Under the pieces are notes generated by a model, which worked only from the letters and a program-made list of their open reading frames with translations, was not told the origin of the DNA and searched no databases. Source: Halothiobacillus sp. (GTDB lineage Bacteria; Pseudomonadota; Gammaproteobacteria; Halothiobacillales; Halothiobacillaceae). Taken from it: a stretch of 55,545 nucleotides of DNA. Numbering within the stretch: position 1 is the stretch's first letter; the number at the start of each line of letters is the position of its first letter. The translations under genes were made by a program, and so were the position numbers. Positions 17,941 through 28,500 of this stretch are shown one piece after another. Location of the stretch: positions 1 to 55,545 of the forward strand of contig JAGXHU010000007.1 of NCBI GenBank assembly GCA_024636015.1, given 5' to 3'.

Positions 17941-19035
17941 TTAGACATTGAACAGGAAGTTCAGGACGTCCCCATCCTTGACGACATAATCCTTGCCTTC
18001 GGCGCGCATCTTGCCCGCTTCCTTGGCGCCGGCCTCACCCTTGTACTGGATGAAGTCGGTGAAGGCGATGGTTTGAGCGCGAATGAAGCCGCGCTCAAAG
18101 TCTGTATGGATCACACCCGCCGCCTGAGGGCCCGTGTCTCCTTTATGGATCGTCCAAGCCCGAACTTCTTTGACGCCCGCCGTGAAATAGGTCTGCAAGT
18201 CGAGTAGCGCGTAACCTGCCCGAATGACCCGGTTCAGGCCGGGTTCGTCCAGTCCCATGTCCGACAGAAACTCATCCCGCTCACTGTCTTCCAGTTGCAT
18301 GATTTCGGCTTCCATTGTGGCGCATACGGGCACGACCGGCGCACCTTCGGCATCGGCATGGCGCTGAACAGCGTCCAGGTAGGGATTGTTGCTAAAGCCG
18401 TCTTCATTGACATTGGCAATGTACATGATTGGTTTGACGGTGAGCAGTTGCAGGTCGCGCACCAACAGTAATTCGTCGGCACTGAGGCCCATTGCGCGGA
18501 TGGGTTTGACTTCGTTCAAGCCGGCAAATATTTTCTCGAGGACGTCCTTTCGCGCAATCGCTTCCTTGTTAACACCGGATTTGCTGGCTTTGATCGCACG
18601 TTCGAGATTCCGGCTGACTGAATCCAGATCGGACAGTACCAATTCGGTATTGATGATTTCGATGTCGGCGAGCGGATCCACCTTGCCAGCTACATGGATG
18701 ATGTCATCGTTGTCGAAGCAACGTACAACCTGGGCGATTGCATCCGTTTCGCGAATGTTGGTCAGGAACTGGTTGCCCAATCCCTCGCCCTTGGATGCCC
18801 CTTTGACCAGGCCTGCAATGTCCACAAATTCCATGGTGGTCGGGACGACACGTTCGGGTTTCACGATTTCAGCAAGCTGGTCCAGCCGGTGATCGGGCAT
18901 GGCAACAATGCCGACGTTCGGCTCAATGGTGCAGAACGGATAGTTTTCCGCCTGAATATTGGCCTTGGTCAAGGCATTGAACAGGGTTGATTTACCGACG
19001 TTGGGCAGGCCGACGATGCCGCAGTTAAAACCCAT
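17941..19035 (-). CDS. ychF: Obg-like ribosome-binding ATPase YchF
   Basis: 364 aa cytoplasmic P-loop ATPase of the OLA1/YchF family that binds ribosomes and is linked to oxidative-stress control. P-loop GLPNVGKST (9-17), [20 protein letters not shown] (switch II region), and NVNE in place of the GTPase NKxD motif, which is the basis of its ATP preference. A helical insertion is followed by a C-terminal TGS domain ([20 protein letters not shown]). Length equals E. coli YchF (363 aa). It lies 147 bp after pth, the classical neighbour. Confidence 0.97.
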   Translation of the reverse strand: MGFNCGIVGLPNVGKSTLFNALTKANIQAENYPFCTIEPNVGIVAMPDHRLDQLAEIVKPERVVPTTMEFVDIAGLVKGASKGEGLGNQFLTNIRETDAIAQVVRCFDNDDIIHVAGKVDPLADIEIINTELVLSDLDSVSRNLERAIKASKSGVNKEAIARKDVLEKIFAGLNEVKPIRAMGLSADELLLVRDLQLLTVKPIMYIANVNEDGFSNNPYLDAVQRHADAEGAPVVPVCATMEAEIMQLEDSERDEFLSDMGLDEPGLNRVIRAGYALLDLQTYFTAGVKEVRAWTIHKGDTGPQAAGVIHTDFERGFIRAQTIAFTDFIQYKGEAGAKEAGKMRAEGKDYVVKDGDVLNFLFNV

Positions 19036-19182
19036 GAACCGAGTCTCCTAAAGACAAAAAACGAAGCGAATTGGCGCGTATATTACGCGAGATACGCTGT
19101 GGGCGCATGGATCGTTCCGGCGTGGCGCGCACATGCCTCATTTTGTGGGGTTGTTTTGGTTGTTTCAGCCGAATATGGGGGC

Positions 19183-19764
19183 TCACGGCACCGCATAGCC
19201 ATTGATCGCCTGAGTAGCCAAGGAATTGTCGCCCTCGATCAGCAGCCCATATTCCCGCACGGCATGGTCGATGCTCGCGTGAATTAACTGGCGCTCTGAC
19301 AGGGGGGGATTGGTTAGTACAAATCCAACGACCAAATCACGATGCCCCGGGTGGCCTATACCGATACGTAGCCGCCAGAAATCGGCGCTACCGAGTTGCG
19401 CCTGGATATCCTTGAGGCCGTTATGCCCCCCGTGACCACCGCCTTGCTTGAGTTTCATCTTGCCGGGCGGCAAGTCGAGCTCATCATGAACGACCAGGAT
19501 GTGTTCGGGCTCAATCTTGTAGAAATTGGCGAGTGCTGCGACTGATTTCCCGGAAAGGTTCATGAATGTCTGTGGTTTGAGAATGCGTCGATCCGCGCCT
19601 TGGTAATGTATACGAGCCAATTCGCCGTGAAATTTTGCCTCATGGGCGAATTGCCCGTTCATCTGCCGGCACAGTTCATCGGCAAACCAGAAACCGGCAT
19701 TGTGACGTGTGTTGTCGTATTTGCTGCCCGGGTTGCCCAGGCCAACAATCATTTGAATATGCAT
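19183..19764 (-). CDS. pth: Peptidyl-tRNA hydrolase
   Basis: 193 aa enzyme that cleaves peptides from prematurely released peptidyl-tRNA. The N-terminal block [20 protein letters not shown] holds the catalytic His (H21) and substrate Asn (N11). The loop [20 protein letters not shown] is the second family signature. Length matches the family (about 194 aa). The ATG at 19764 is taken; an in-frame ATG three codons on (QMIVGLG) is possible. A terminator precedes it (19912-19964), so it probably has its own promoter despite synteny with rplY. Confidence 0.97.
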   Translation of the reverse strand: MHIQMIVGLGNPGSKYDNTRHNAGFWFADELCRQMNGQFAHEAKFHGELARIHYQGADRRILKPQTFMNLSGKSVAALANFYKIEPEHILVVHDELDLPPGKMKLKQGGGHGGHNGLKDIQAQLGSADFWRLRIGIGHPGHRDLVVGFVLTNPPLSERQLIHASIDHAVREYGLLIEGDNSLATQAINGYAVP

Positions 19765-19911
19765 GAAAGCGCTCTTGCCGATAGGGTGGCGGGGATTCTA
19801 GTGGGCCGAGACCGAATCGATCGGCTAGCGGGCTTTGTTTATTATCCGTCAAAAAAGGATTCAGCATACTGTGTGCGGTGCCTTGTTAGGCGTGCATCGA
19901 TAGTACGCAAT

Positions 19912-19964
19912 AAAAAACCCGCTGGTTGGGTGACTCATCGCAATGAATGCCCAGCAAACGGGTT
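19912..19964 (-). terminator. Intrinsic terminator downstream of rplY
   Basis: Read on the minus strand, an imperfect stem with perfect 6-bp base AACCCG/CGGGTT and inner GGG/CCC pairing is followed by TTTTTTATTG. Two further hairpins lie just upstream in the transcript: CTTAAA-N4-TTTAAG (flanked by GGG/CCC, about 19972-19995) and GCCTGA-N10-TCAGGC (19996-20017), the latter overlapping the rplY stop. Confidence 0.7.
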
Positions 19965-20011
19965 GATAGGGGGACTTAAACGAATTTAAGCCCCGGCCTG
20001 AATTATTCTAA

Positions 20012-20626
20012 TCAGGCTTCAGGTTCTGGCTCGACAGATTTATCCAGCTTCGACGCGTGGATAGCCACGATGGACACATCGTGATCCGCACCCAGCGCCA
20101 GTGCGTGAATTTTCACGCCTGCCGGCAGAGTGATGTCGCTCAGGTGGATGGAGCCGTTGATATCGAGGCTCTTCATGTCGACTTCAATGAACTCGGGCAG
20201 ATTGGCCGCAGTGCAGTCGATTTCGACTTCCGACAGGATGACGTTAACAACGCCACCGGCCTTTGCGCCGACAGATGTTTCTTTGTTGACGTAGTGCAAC
20301 GGCACTTTGACGCGCAGGGTCTGCGTGGCAGATACGCGCAGGAAGTCGGCATGCAGGACGGCCGGCTTGTAGGGGTGGCGATGCAAATCGCGCAGGATCA
20401 CTTTGGTTACCGTGCCACCGATCGACAGCTCCAGTACGTGCGAATAGAACGCTTCGTGCTCCAGATGCTTGAGGATTTCGTTGTGGCTGAGGGTGACCGA
20501 TACGGGGGCTTCATCGCCACCATACACAATCGCCGGAATGCGACCTTCGCGACGCAGGCGGCGGCTCGCACCTTTCCCCTGATCATCACGGCGCACGGCT
20601 TCGAGTGCAAATGTTTCTTGAGACAT
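20012..20626 (-). CDS. rplY: 50S ribosomal protein L25 (CTC form)
   Basis: 204 aa, 5S rRNA-binding ribosomal protein with the C-terminal CTC extension (E. coli L25 is only 94 aa). The L25 domain carries RRLRREGRIPAIVYGG, and FYSHVLELSIGG; the long C-terminal domain has LPEFIEVDMKSLDINGSIHL followed by an acidic tail. ATG 20626 is chosen because TTTTTGGAG precedes it by 9 bp and MSQETFALEA is the usual start; the frame open upstream reads into the leader. The gene has its own promoter after prs and a structured leader of about 145 nt. Confidence 0.95.
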   Translation of the reverse strand: MSQETFALEAVRRDDQGKGASRRLRREGRIPAIVYGGDEAPVSVTLSHNEILKHLEHEAFYSHVLELSIGGTVTKVILRDLHRHPYKPAVLHADFLRVSATQTLRVKVPLHYVNKETSVGAKAGGVVNVILSEVEIDCTAANLPEFIEVDMKSLDINGSIHLSDITLPAGVKIHALALGADHDVSIVAIHASKLDKSVEPEPEA

Positions 20627-20640
20627 GAGATATAACTCCA

Positions 20641-20733
20641 AAAATAAAAAATCGTCCCACCAGAGCAACATGGGGCTATTGGCCATGCCGTCAGTGGCTG
20701 CGGACGTTGGGGTCTGCTCGCGACCTAGCAGAC
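20641..20733 (-). promoter_or_regulatory. Structured rplY leader with competing hairpins
   Basis: On the minus strand the leader contains, in order, a perfect 7-bp hairpin GTCTGCT-N8-AGCAGAC (20712-20733), a hairpin CATGG-N9-CCATG (20669-20687), and a small CCCAT-N9-GTGGG stem (20656-20674) followed by TTTTTTATTTTT (20651-20640) right before the GGAG site. The last two share 20669-20674 and cannot both form. This resembles an attenuator or an autoregulatory ribosomal-protein leader. The terminator-like stem is short and has one G-U pair, so the function is inferred. Confidence 0.45.
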
Positions 20734-20777
20734 AGGCCCTCGGATTCAATAAAGGATTGAAATCAAAGGCGCGCGAA

Positions 20778-20783
20778 ATTATA
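20778..20783 (-). promoter_or_regulatory. rplY promoter -10 element
   Basis: Perfect TATAAT on the minus strand in the prs-rplY gap, with only a weak -35 (TGGTTT) 17 bp upstream. Initiation near 20771 would give an rplY leader of about 145 nt. Confidence 0.5.
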
Positions 20784-20873
20784 GGTGAGGTGGCAGCGAA
20801 AAACCAGACTTTTGGCAGGATTTACCGGCGAAAACAGAGTGTTTAAGCCGATAAGGTCGATATCTTCGGAACT

Positions 20874-21830
20874 TCAGTCGTTGTACAGCGAACTGACGGA
20901 TTCGTCGGTATGGATGCGACGAATGGTTTCTGCCAGCATGCCCGCGACGGAGAGCACGCGAATGCGGCTGCACTGCAGGGCTTCCGGTTTAAGTGGGATG
21001 CTGTCGGTGACAACCAGTTCATCCAGATCCGAGCCGTCGATATTTTCGATAGCTGCGCCGGACAGAATGGCATGTGTGGCATAGGCCACGACTTTTTTGG
21101 CACCATTCTTCTTGAGTGCGCTCGCTGCCTTGCAGAGGGTGCCGGCCGTATCGACCATGTCATCCACGATGATGCAGGTTTTGTCGCGCACTTCACCGAT
21201 GATGTGCATGACTTGGGAGACATTGGGGCGAGGGCGGCGTTTATCGATGATGGCCAAATCAGAATCATCCAGCCGCTTGGCAACGGCGCGTGCGCGCACC
21301 ACGCCACCCACATCCGGGGAAACGACGATCAGGTCCGAGTGCTTCTGGCGCCAGATGTCGCCCAACAAAATGGGGGAGGCGTAGACGTTGTCCACGGGGA
21401 TATCGAAAAAGCCTTGGATCTGATCGGCATGCAGGTCGACGGTCAGGATCCGGTCAACACCCACACTTTGCAGCATGTTGGCCACGACCTTCGCACTGAT
21501 CGGCACACGCGCAGAGCGCACGCGGCGATCTTGGCGCGAATAACCGTAGTAGGGGATCACTGCTGTGATCCGGTAGGCAGAGGCGCGGCGCAACGCATCG
21601 ACCATCACCATGAGTTCCATGATGTTGTCGTTGGTTGGATCGCAGGTTGGCTGAACGATGAAGACGTCACGTCCACGAACATTTTCCAGAATTTCTACGA
21701 AGCTTTCGCCATCGCTGAAGCGGGAAACTGTGGCTTGGCCGAGCTGGATATCAAGGCTTTCGACAACGCGTTCGGCGAGTGCCCGGTTCGCATTTCCCGA
21801 AAATACCATCAGTGTTCTTTGGAATGTCAT
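20874..21830 (-). CDS. prs: Ribose-phosphate pyrophosphokinase
   Basis: 318 aa cytoplasmic enzyme making PRPP from ribose 5-phosphate and ATP. Motifs: [36 protein letters not shown], the flexible loop [20 protein letters not shown], and the PRPP loop [14 protein letters not shown]. Start taken at ATG 21830 ([10 protein letters not shown]); a second ATG at 21809 begins MVFSGNAN, nearer the E. coli start. The upstream open frame runs through tRNA-Gln and is not coding. The gene lies 16 bp after the tRNA 3' end and is likely transcribed with it from the promoter at 21940. Its product feeds purF, trp and other pathways encoded in this window. Confidence 0.97.
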   Translation of the reverse strand: MTFQRTLMVFSGNANRALAERVVESLDIQLGQATVSRFSDGESFVEILENVRGRDVFIVQPTCDPTNDNIMELMVMVDALRRASAYRITAVIPYYGYSRQDRRVRSARVPISAKVVANMLQSVGVDRILTVDLHADQIQGFFDIPVDNVYASPILLGDIWRQKHSDLIVVSPDVGGVVRARAVAKRLDDSDLAIIDKRRPRPNVSQVMHIIGEVRDKTCIIVDDMVDTAGTLCKAASALKKNGAKKVVAYATHAILSGAAIENIDGSDLDELVVTDSIPLKPEALQCSRIRVLSVAGMLAETIRRIHTDESVSSLYND

Positions 21831-21846
21831 CGTTCTGCCGATTGTT

Positions 21847-21923
21847 TGGCTGGGCCGCAAGGATTCGAACCTTGGTATGCTGGAATCAAAATCCAGTGCC
21901 TTAACCAACTTGGCGACGGCCCA
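21847..21923 (-). tRNA. tRNA-Gln (anticodon TTG)
   Basis: 77 nt including encoded CCA. The 7-bp acceptor stem TGGGCCG/CGGCCCA has discriminator G; the anticodon arm CTGGA-TTTTGAT-TCCAG reads TTG, and the T arm AAGG-TTCGAAT-CCTT is intact. It sits between ispE and prs, the conserved gammaproteobacterial position. Confidence 0.97.
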
Positions 21924-21939
21924 AACGAAAGAGGTGCGC

Positions 21940-21968
21940 ATCTTAACCAAGGGATCAGGCTTTGCCAA
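21940..21968 (-). promoter_or_regulatory. Sigma-70 promoter for tRNA-Gln and prs
   Basis: On the minus strand, TTGGCA (21963-21968), exactly 17 bp, then TAAGAT (21940-21945), followed by a GC-rich discriminator (GCGCACC) typical of stringently controlled stable-RNA promoters. The tRNA starts 16 bp downstream. Confidence 0.65.
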
Positions 21969-21987
21969 GGGCTTTGCCGCAATATTT

Positions 21988-22938
21988 TCATATATTTTTA
22001 TGCTCTGCAGGTGAAATGAATGAATGGTCGAGCGCCGGTGCGACGATCACGCGTTTGATTTTGGACGTTTTTTCCCGAATTTTGCGAGCGATTCGCAGGC
22101 CTTCTACCTGATTTTCCACGGGGGCGAAAAGACAGGCGCCGCTCCCCGTTACGCGCGCAAAGCCGGCTTCCCATTTTAATGCTTCGTGACTAGCCCTGAT
22201 TTCCGGGCTGCTGGTCAGCAAGATTTGTTCGAAGGCATTGAACCCGAAAGTCTGCCATTGGGGCAGGAGCGATTCGGGGGGATGTCGGGGCGTAACGCGC
22301 GGTAGATCCGGATGCGCAAACAGCTGCTGCGTCCAGCTTGTGGCATGGGGAACGACGATCACGAACCATCTGCCGGCTGCAGGGCTCGGCCAGGGGGTTA
22401 GCTGCTCGCCGATGCCTTCAGCCCAAGCGCTATGCCCTCCCAGGAACACGGGTACGTCCGCACCCAACCTGAGTCCGATATCCGTGAGGGCAGCAATATC
22501 GAGATCAAGTTTCCAGTAGTGATTCAGGGCCAATAGTGTGGTCGCTGCGGCCGAAGAGCCACCGCCCATGCCGCCGCCAACCGGCGCGTTTTTGTGTAAG
22601 GTGATACGGATGCCCGGGAGCGTTTTGTTGCGTGCGGCGGGGTGGGCTTTCAGTAGTGTCGCGGCACGATGGAGAATGTCGTCCTCCGGCTTTTCCGGCC
22701 GCTGCTCGATATTTTCGTCACCGGGTTGCCAGCAGATCTCCACACGGGGTTCGTTGAGCAGTGAAAACTGAAGCTGATCCCCATAATCGATCAACTGGAA
22801 ATAGGTTTGTAGTTCGTGATATCCGACGTAAGGCGGTTGATTGATACGGCCCGTGAGATGCAGAAACAGATTGAGTTTGGTTGGGGCGCACCAAAATTTT
22901 GTAGCTGAGTCCTGGGTTTTCAATTCAGGCATGGGCAC
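21988..22938 (-). CDS. ispE: 4-diphosphocytidyl-2-C-methyl-D-erythritol kinase
   Basis: 316 aa GHMP-superfamily kinase of the MEP isoprenoid pathway. The N-terminal [15 protein letters not shown] is the substrate region, and the glycine-rich ATP loop is [20 protein letters not shown]. The C-terminal GHMP motif is [12 protein letters not shown]. The longest start is GTG 22938; ATG 22932 two codons later is equally plausible. It starts 6 bp after the lolB stop, so lolB and ispE are one transcription unit, with tRNA-Gln following. Confidence 0.95.
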   Translation of the reverse strand: MPMPELKTQDSATKFWCAPTKLNLFLHLTGRINQPPYVGYHELQTYFQLIDYGDQLQFSLLNEPRVEICWQPGDENIEQRPEKPEDDILHRAATLLKAHPAARNKTLPGIRITLHKNAPVGGGMGGGSSAAATTLLALNHYWKLDLDIAALTDIGLRLGADVPVFLGGHSAWAEGIGEQLTPWPSPAAGRWFVIVVPHATSWTQQLFAHPDLPRVTPRHPPESLLPQWQTFGFNAFEQILLTSSPEIRASHEALKWEAGFARVTGSGACLFAPVENQVEGLRIARKIREKTSKIKRVIVAPALDHSFISPAEHKNI

Positions 22939-22944
22939 ATCGGT

Positions 22945-23604
22945 TCATGAGGGTGTTTTTTTGCGGTCTGATGTCAGGCGCCAGCGCTCAACGGCTAGGC
23001 GGAGTCGGATGTCCCCGTGTTCCAAGGTCAGTTTGGTCGGAAGGAATACGCGCTGATCGATGAATTCGTATTGTTCATAGGTGATCGACCACGCCCCATC
23101 CGTCAGCGTGGCGAGTCGTCCGTGTTCGTCCCAGGTGTAGTGGGCGGTATTGTCGTTGGGCAGGCCACGAATCCAGTTGGGGAGCGCTGTGATGGGTATT
23201 CGCCAGCCGGTGAGTTGGTAAACGGTTTCTGCCGGGTCGGTGGTGTAGCGTTGGTGCCCGGCCGAATCCGTAATCACCATGAGATCGGGTTTGCCCAGTA
23301 GTTCGACGGTCCCCTGGTTCAGTGGGGCGCTCAGATGTACATCGGAGACTGTGCCCGTCTGTTTCCAGTTGAGGTTAACTGAGCCGCCATTGTCACCGGC
23401 GCGAATCGCTGCGCGTCCGAAGCATTCCCAGTCTGGAATAGCACGGACCAACTCTGCATGGCGCTCCCACGCTCCCTGCAATCGTGCCTGTTCAGTCGCA
23501 CTGAGTGGCGTGGGCGGGAGACTGGCGCAACCGCCCAGAAGCAGTACAGTGCCTGCCAGGAAGCCAGCCCGAATCATGCCATGAAGCATCTTCTGAAATT
23601 TCAT
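22945..23604 (-). CDS. lolB: Outer-membrane lipoprotein receptor LolB
   Basis: 219 aa lipoprotein that accepts lipoproteins from LolA and inserts them into the outer membrane. Signal peptide with lipobox LLGGC (Cys 26). The family features are WECFGRAAIRAGDNGGSVNL followed by W (strand pair), then LTGWRIPITALPNWIRGLP, the region containing the membrane-insertion loop, and the C-terminal beta strands LPTKLTLEHGDIRLRLAVER. It lies 3 bp after the TPR gene stop and just before ispE, the usual order. Confidence 0.93.
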   Translation of the reverse strand: MKFQKMLHGMIRAGFLAGTVLLLGGCASLPPTPLSATEQARLQGAWERHAELVRAIPDWECFGRAAIRAGDNGGSVNLNWKQTGTVSDVHLSAPLNQGTVELLGKPDLMVITDSAGHQRYTTDPAETVYQLTGWRIPITALPNWIRGLPNDNTAHYTWDEHGRLATLTDGAWSITYEQYEFIDQRVFLPTKLTLEHGDIRLRLAVERWRLTSDRKKTPS

Positions 23605-23607
23605 GAA

Positions 23608-25389
23608 TCAGGGCTGTGAAGCCGGTGCTGGCAGCAGGTCGGGGGCATAGTGTTTCAGTGTCTTTAGAAGATTCGGCAGATTGGGGTTGAGTTCCAGGGA
23701 ACGAGTCCAGATGTCCCGAGCGCCCGATGTGTCTCCCAACTGCCAACGAACGATTCCCAGATGTGTACCGACTTCAGCATCCGGCACAATCTGGAAGGCA
23801 TGGGTGAGGTTCTTCTTGGCCTCATCCAGCATTCCGAGCCGGTACTGAACCCAGCCGAGGCTGTCTAGATAGGCCGCATTGTCCGGATCGAAGGTATCGG
23901 CCTTCTGAATCAGCTCATAAGCCTCTTTAAGATTACGGTTTTCGTCGGCAAGGGTATAACCGAGGGCGTTGAGTGCTGCGGCATTATTGGGATCATTCTT
24001 GATGATGTGACGTAGATCTCCAATCGCCTTGTCACTCTGCCCCAGCTTGATCAGCAGCATGGCACGCTGCAGTTGCAGATCGCTGGCATCCGGCCACAGG
24101 GTAAGCCCGTCCGTGAGGATGGACAGCGCCTCCTGATCAAGTCCCTGGGATGACAGCAGGGCGGCTTTGGCCAAGGTAAGCCGCTGCTTGTCGGCCACAT
24201 CAATAGGCTGGTTCAGGGCAATGTCCAGACTCTGAAGGGCTGCCGGGAGGTCATCCGATTCTGCATAGGTGGCTGACAACAGCACACGCGCTTCTGCGTA
24301 ATGTTCACTGGTGGCAGGTACTTTGTTGAAGTACTTGATGGCGGTGGTCAACTGGCTGGACTGTGCGGCTAGCCGTCCCAAAAGCATATTGGCAATATCG
24401 CGTTGATCCGGAAACTTCATCATATCGAGCAGTGCGCGTCGTGCGAGCTCCAGTCGACCGATCTGCAATGAGAGTACGGCCAGGTTGCGCAGCTGGGCCG
24501 GGTCCTTCGGCCGTTGTGCCAGTGCTTCCTTGATGAGCTGCCCAGCTTCCTGAGTATTGCCCGCATTCATATTGGCTTCAATCAGTCCATTCAGGTACCG
24601 CTCTGTTTTCGGAAACAGTTTCAGGGCTGTTTTGAGTGCGGCAACCATGCCCTCAGCGTCATTGGCTTGGCCGAGGGCCACGATGAGTACGTCGTGCGCC
24701 GACTGCTTTTTTGGGGCCAGGGCCACGGCCCGGCGTGCCGCATCGACGGCGCTTTGATTGCGCTGGAATTTCAGGTTGAGCTTCGCGACCACAAGCTGCG
24801 CATCTTCTTGGTCGGGGTAACGTGCGGCGAGGTGATCGGTGTAGGCGATGGCCATATCGCGGGGGACGTTGCTTTCGAGGTAACTGCCCAGTTCATTGAG
24901 TGCTGCGCTCAGCGTATCCGCGTGGTCGTTTTTGAGCCATTGGGTCAGTGCCGTATCAGCCGCGTCCATATGACCGAGCTGAATCTCAGAAATGGTTCGA
25001 CTGGCCGCCGCCTTGACGGATACCGGTTCAAGGACAGACCAGCGTTGTGCCGTTTGGGCGGCCAGGTCAAAGCGTTTGGCCGCGAGAGCGACCTGGGTGG
25101 CGCGTGAGAGGATGGCGACATCATCTGTTTCTTGGGCGGCGTTGAAATAGTATTCAGCCGCTTGGTCCAGGTGCCCGGACTGCCCGGCCAATTCACCGGC
25201 CATGATCAAGAAAATGGGATTCTTGTCGAGTTTGGCTACTGGGGTTGCCTTGTGCTGCTTTGCCGTTGAAGGCATCAGCGATGCATCACCAGCCTTCGGG
25301 CTGGGAGTAGGGCTCAACTGGGGATGGGGCAGGGCGCTGCAGGCCGATAGCACCATACCAACGACCAGGAAAACCGGGATGACACGCAT
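23608..25389 (-). CDS. Tetratricopeptide-repeat lipoprotein
   Basis: 593 aa. Signal peptide and lipobox LSAC (Cys 17), then about a dozen TPR-like helical pairs spanning most of the protein; the clearest are near the C-terminus (NAAALNALGYTLADENRNLK, and AAYLDSLGWVQYRLGMLDEA). It corresponds to the TPR protein located before lolB in Pseudomonas. Probably periplasmic, anchored to the outer membrane, and acting as a protein-interaction scaffold; exact role unknown. ATG 25389 is preferred (GAAGAG upstream) over TTG 25404. It opens the TPR-lolB-ispE operon. Confidence 0.88.
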   Translation of the reverse strand: MRVIPVFLVVGMVLSACSALPHPQLSPTPSPKAGDASLMPSTAKQHKATPVAKLDKNPIFLIMAGELAGQSGHLDQAAEYYFNAAQETDDVAILSRATQVALAAKRFDLAAQTAQRWSVLEPVSVKAAASRTISEIQLGHMDAADTALTQWLKNDHADTLSAALNELGSYLESNVPRDMAIAYTDHLAARYPDQEDAQLVVAKLNLKFQRNQSAVDAARRAVALAPKKQSAHDVLIVALGQANDAEGMVAALKTALKLFPKTERYLNGLIEANMNAGNTQEAGQLIKEALAQRPKDPAQLRNLAVLSLQIGRLELARRALLDMMKFPDQRDIANMLLGRLAAQSSQLTTAIKYFNKVPATSEHYAEARVLLSATYAESDDLPAALQSLDIALNQPIDVADKQRLTLAKAALLSSQGLDQEALSILTDGLTLWPDASDLQLQRAMLLIKLGQSDKAIGDLRHIIKNDPNNAAALNALGYTLADENRNLKEAYELIQKADTFDPDNAAYLDSLGWVQYRLGMLDEAKKNLTHAFQIVPDAEVGTHLGIVRWQLGDTSGARDIWTRSLELNPNLPNLLKTLKHYAPDLLPAPASQP

Positions 25390-25500
25390 GTATGAACTCT
25401 TCAAAAAGGAAATGGGGTGTTTTTGGGACAGTTTGGGAGAAGTGTAGCGTTTTGTGATCGGATTCGCTCGCGTTCTACGGCGGTATGCCGATTTGTCATC

Positions 25501-25530
25501 TGGTACGGTAGCGATTCCCGCTACAGACCA
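25501..25530. repeat. Stem-loop in the gap after the RND operon
   Basis: GTAGCG-ATTCC-CGCTAC (25508-25524), extended by outer TGGT/ACCA arms. A further ACCGCC/GGCGGT pair lies just to the right. There is no T-run. It could mark the 3' end of the RND operon or lie in the leader of the TPR-lolB-ispE operon. Confidence 0.35.
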
Positions 25531-25595
25531 CCGCCTTCATCATAGCGAATTCGGCGGTAGATGCGCGTTCGTTGTAGCCAGTAATCGATCCCGAG

Positions 25596-28500
25596 TCAGT
25601 TGATTGGGGCGTGTTCCAGTTTGAGCGCGCGTTTGTGTGCACGTATCTGGGTGTCGAGCTGCCAGAAATAGTACAGGATGGGAATCACAATCAGGGTGAG
25701 CAGCGTGGATGCCAGCGTGCCGAAAATGAGGGACACGGCCAACCCACCGAATACCGGGTCGCTGATCATGACGGATGAACCGAAGATGATCGCCAAGGCA
25801 GTCAGCAGAATGGGGCGGAAACGAACTGCACCTGCTGTGATTACGGATTCCTTCAGGTCGAAACCCTGCTTGCGGTAATCGAGGATAAAGTCGATCAACA
25901 GCAACGAATTACGCACGACAACGCCAGCCAGTGCAATGAAGCCGATCATGGAGGTCGCATTGAAGGGCATATCAAAGAGCCAGTGACCCGGGAAAATGCC
26001 CACCAGCGTCAGTGGGATCGCGCCCATCACGATGACCGGCAGCATGAAGGATTGGTAGTACGCCACCAGCAGCAGATAGATGAACACGAGGGCCACAATG
26101 AACGCGGCGCCCAGGTCTCGGAACACATCAAGGGTCAGACGCATGTCGCCACCCCAGAGCAGCTGGTATTTCTGAATGTCCTGCGGTTGGGTGTCCACAA
26201 AGCCAAGATTTCCCGTCGTGAGTGTGACCTGATTGCCGAGGTGCATGTTGTCCAGCCATTTGTTCAGTGTGAGGGTGGCATAGACGGGTGAGCTACCCAG
26301 CAGGTCCCCCTGAACATAAACGACGGGATGCTGATCACGGTCCATGATTGGCTTATCGACACTGGATTTGACGATATCGACCAAACTGCCCACCGGGATC
26401 TGCTTGCCCTGAGCGCCGGTTATGGTGAGATCGCGAATCTGCTGAATCGAGGCGCGATCTTCTGGACGAAGTCGCAAGACGATATCAATGGGTTCGGCCG
26501 ATGACGACTCATGCAGTGAACCGACGGTGGTCCCCTGAACATATTCGTGGATCAGTTGAGCGACCTGGGCGGGTACCACACCGGACTGCATGGCCTTCTG
26601 ACGATTGATATCGATCAGGTACTCCGGTGCTGTCGCGGTGATGCTGTCATCGACGTTGATTATGCCGTAAACGTTGTTGAACTTTTCCTTGACCTGGGCC
26701 GCGATTGTGCGGAGTTCTGCGTAATTTGGGCCGTGAATACGCGCCAGAATCTGTGACCGAACCGGTGGGCCGGGCGGGGTCAGATACAGTTTGACGATTG
26801 CGGGCTTGAATTGTTTGCGAACGGCCGCAAGCTGATGCCAGATTTTTGCTGCAACGACCTCGGTATCCGGTCGGTCATGCAGCGGCACAAGGTTGACACG
26901 AATTTGCGCGATATTGCTGCCTACACGCATCATGTCGCCCCGAACCATGCCAGCAAAGGTCAACGGTGCAGTTCGGCCTACAAAGGTCTGATAATTGGTG
27001 ACATAAGGGCTTTGTCCCAAGACCTGACCTACCCCATCAGCAACCCGACGGGTTTCTTCAAGCGCGGTGCCCGCCGGCGTATCTATTTCCATGACAAAGG
27101 TGCTGACGTTGCCTTCTGGCAGCATCTTCAGACTGACACCACCGGCACTCAGCGGACCATTCATGCCGGAAGGGCGAATGAACTGCCAGGCAGGCATGAT
27201 CATGGAAGCAATCATCAGCCCCAGTACGGCCAGAAGGAAGAACAGCGAGAGTCCCCGGCTGCCCAGCAGTGGCCGGACGATGAATACATAAAGCCGTTGC
27301 ATCCAGTCGGGTTTGTGCGGCTCGTCTTTATGAGCTTCGCGTTCGGCCATCTGTTTTTTGGCTTTACCGCCCAACCAGCGATAAGCCGTCCAGGGCACGA
27401 CGATATAGGCCAGAATCAGGGAGGCGACCATGGCGACGGGCACATTGATCGGGATCGGCAGCATGAAGGGGCCCATCATGCCGGTAACAAACGCCATGGG
27501 CACAAAGGCAAGGATGACGGCGATGGTGGCGATATTGGTTGGGTTACCGATTTCATTGGTGGCGCGCACCAACAGATCGCCAAAGGATTTCTCAGTACCT
27601 TCATGAATATGGCGGTGGATATTTTCGATGACGACAATGGCGGCATCCACCAGCAGGCCCAGTGAGAGAATGAGCGCAAATAGCGATATTCGGTTGATGG
27701 TTTGCCCGATGACAAAACCGACCCCCAGAACCACAAAGAGCGTCAGAGGTACGGTCAGAGTCACAATGAGCGCTTCGCGCCAGCCCAGGAAGAAGAACAG
27801 GATGATCAGCACCACCAGAACGGCGATCATCAGGTGTTCCATCAGGAGATTGACGGCATCATTCGCCCGCTTGCCATAATCCCGGGTGATCGTGACATGC
27901 ACATCTTTCGGCACCATCTGCTGCTCGATGATCTTGAGTTTTTTCTGTACGGCTTGCGTTACCGTTACTGCATTGGCCCCTGCGCGCTTGCCGATGGCCA
28001 GCGTGACGGCGGGAACGGCATCGGCTGCCGGGTAGCCTTCGGCATTGCCGGGGCCGTAGGCAAAATAGGAGGATTGATCATTTTCTTGAGGCGCCAGCTT
28101 GATGGTCGCAACATCGCGCAGAAATACCGGATGCTGATCGTGGGCACCGATGATGATTTCACCCAGCTCGGTGGCGTTCAGGAATGCCGCATTAATCCGC
28201 AGTGCCGTACGGGTGTCGTTGTTGACGAGATCGCCACCCGGCAATACCACATTCGATGCGCGAAGCAGTTTGAGGATGGTGTCCAGCGCGATGCCGGTGC
28301 TGCTTAGTCGTTGTGGATCGATTTCGACCGAGAGAATTTCGCGATGGCCGCCGATGACCTGGCTGTTTCCGACGTCCGGAACGCTCTGCAATTGATTCAG
28401 TACGCGCTCGCCCAGTGTGCGCAGCGCCACGCCATTCATCGTGGCCGAACTTAGCGTGATGGTCATGACGGGCACGTCGGTAATCCCGATGCTTTTGACC

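Noticed and set aside
20910..22019. 369-codon open frame on the plus strand
   Set aside because: Antisense to prs and tRNA-Gln; composition typical of a shadow frame and no ribosome site.
26811..27665. 284-codon open frame on the plus strand
   Set aside because: Antisense to the RND pump gene; His/Asp/Gly-rich shadow translation.
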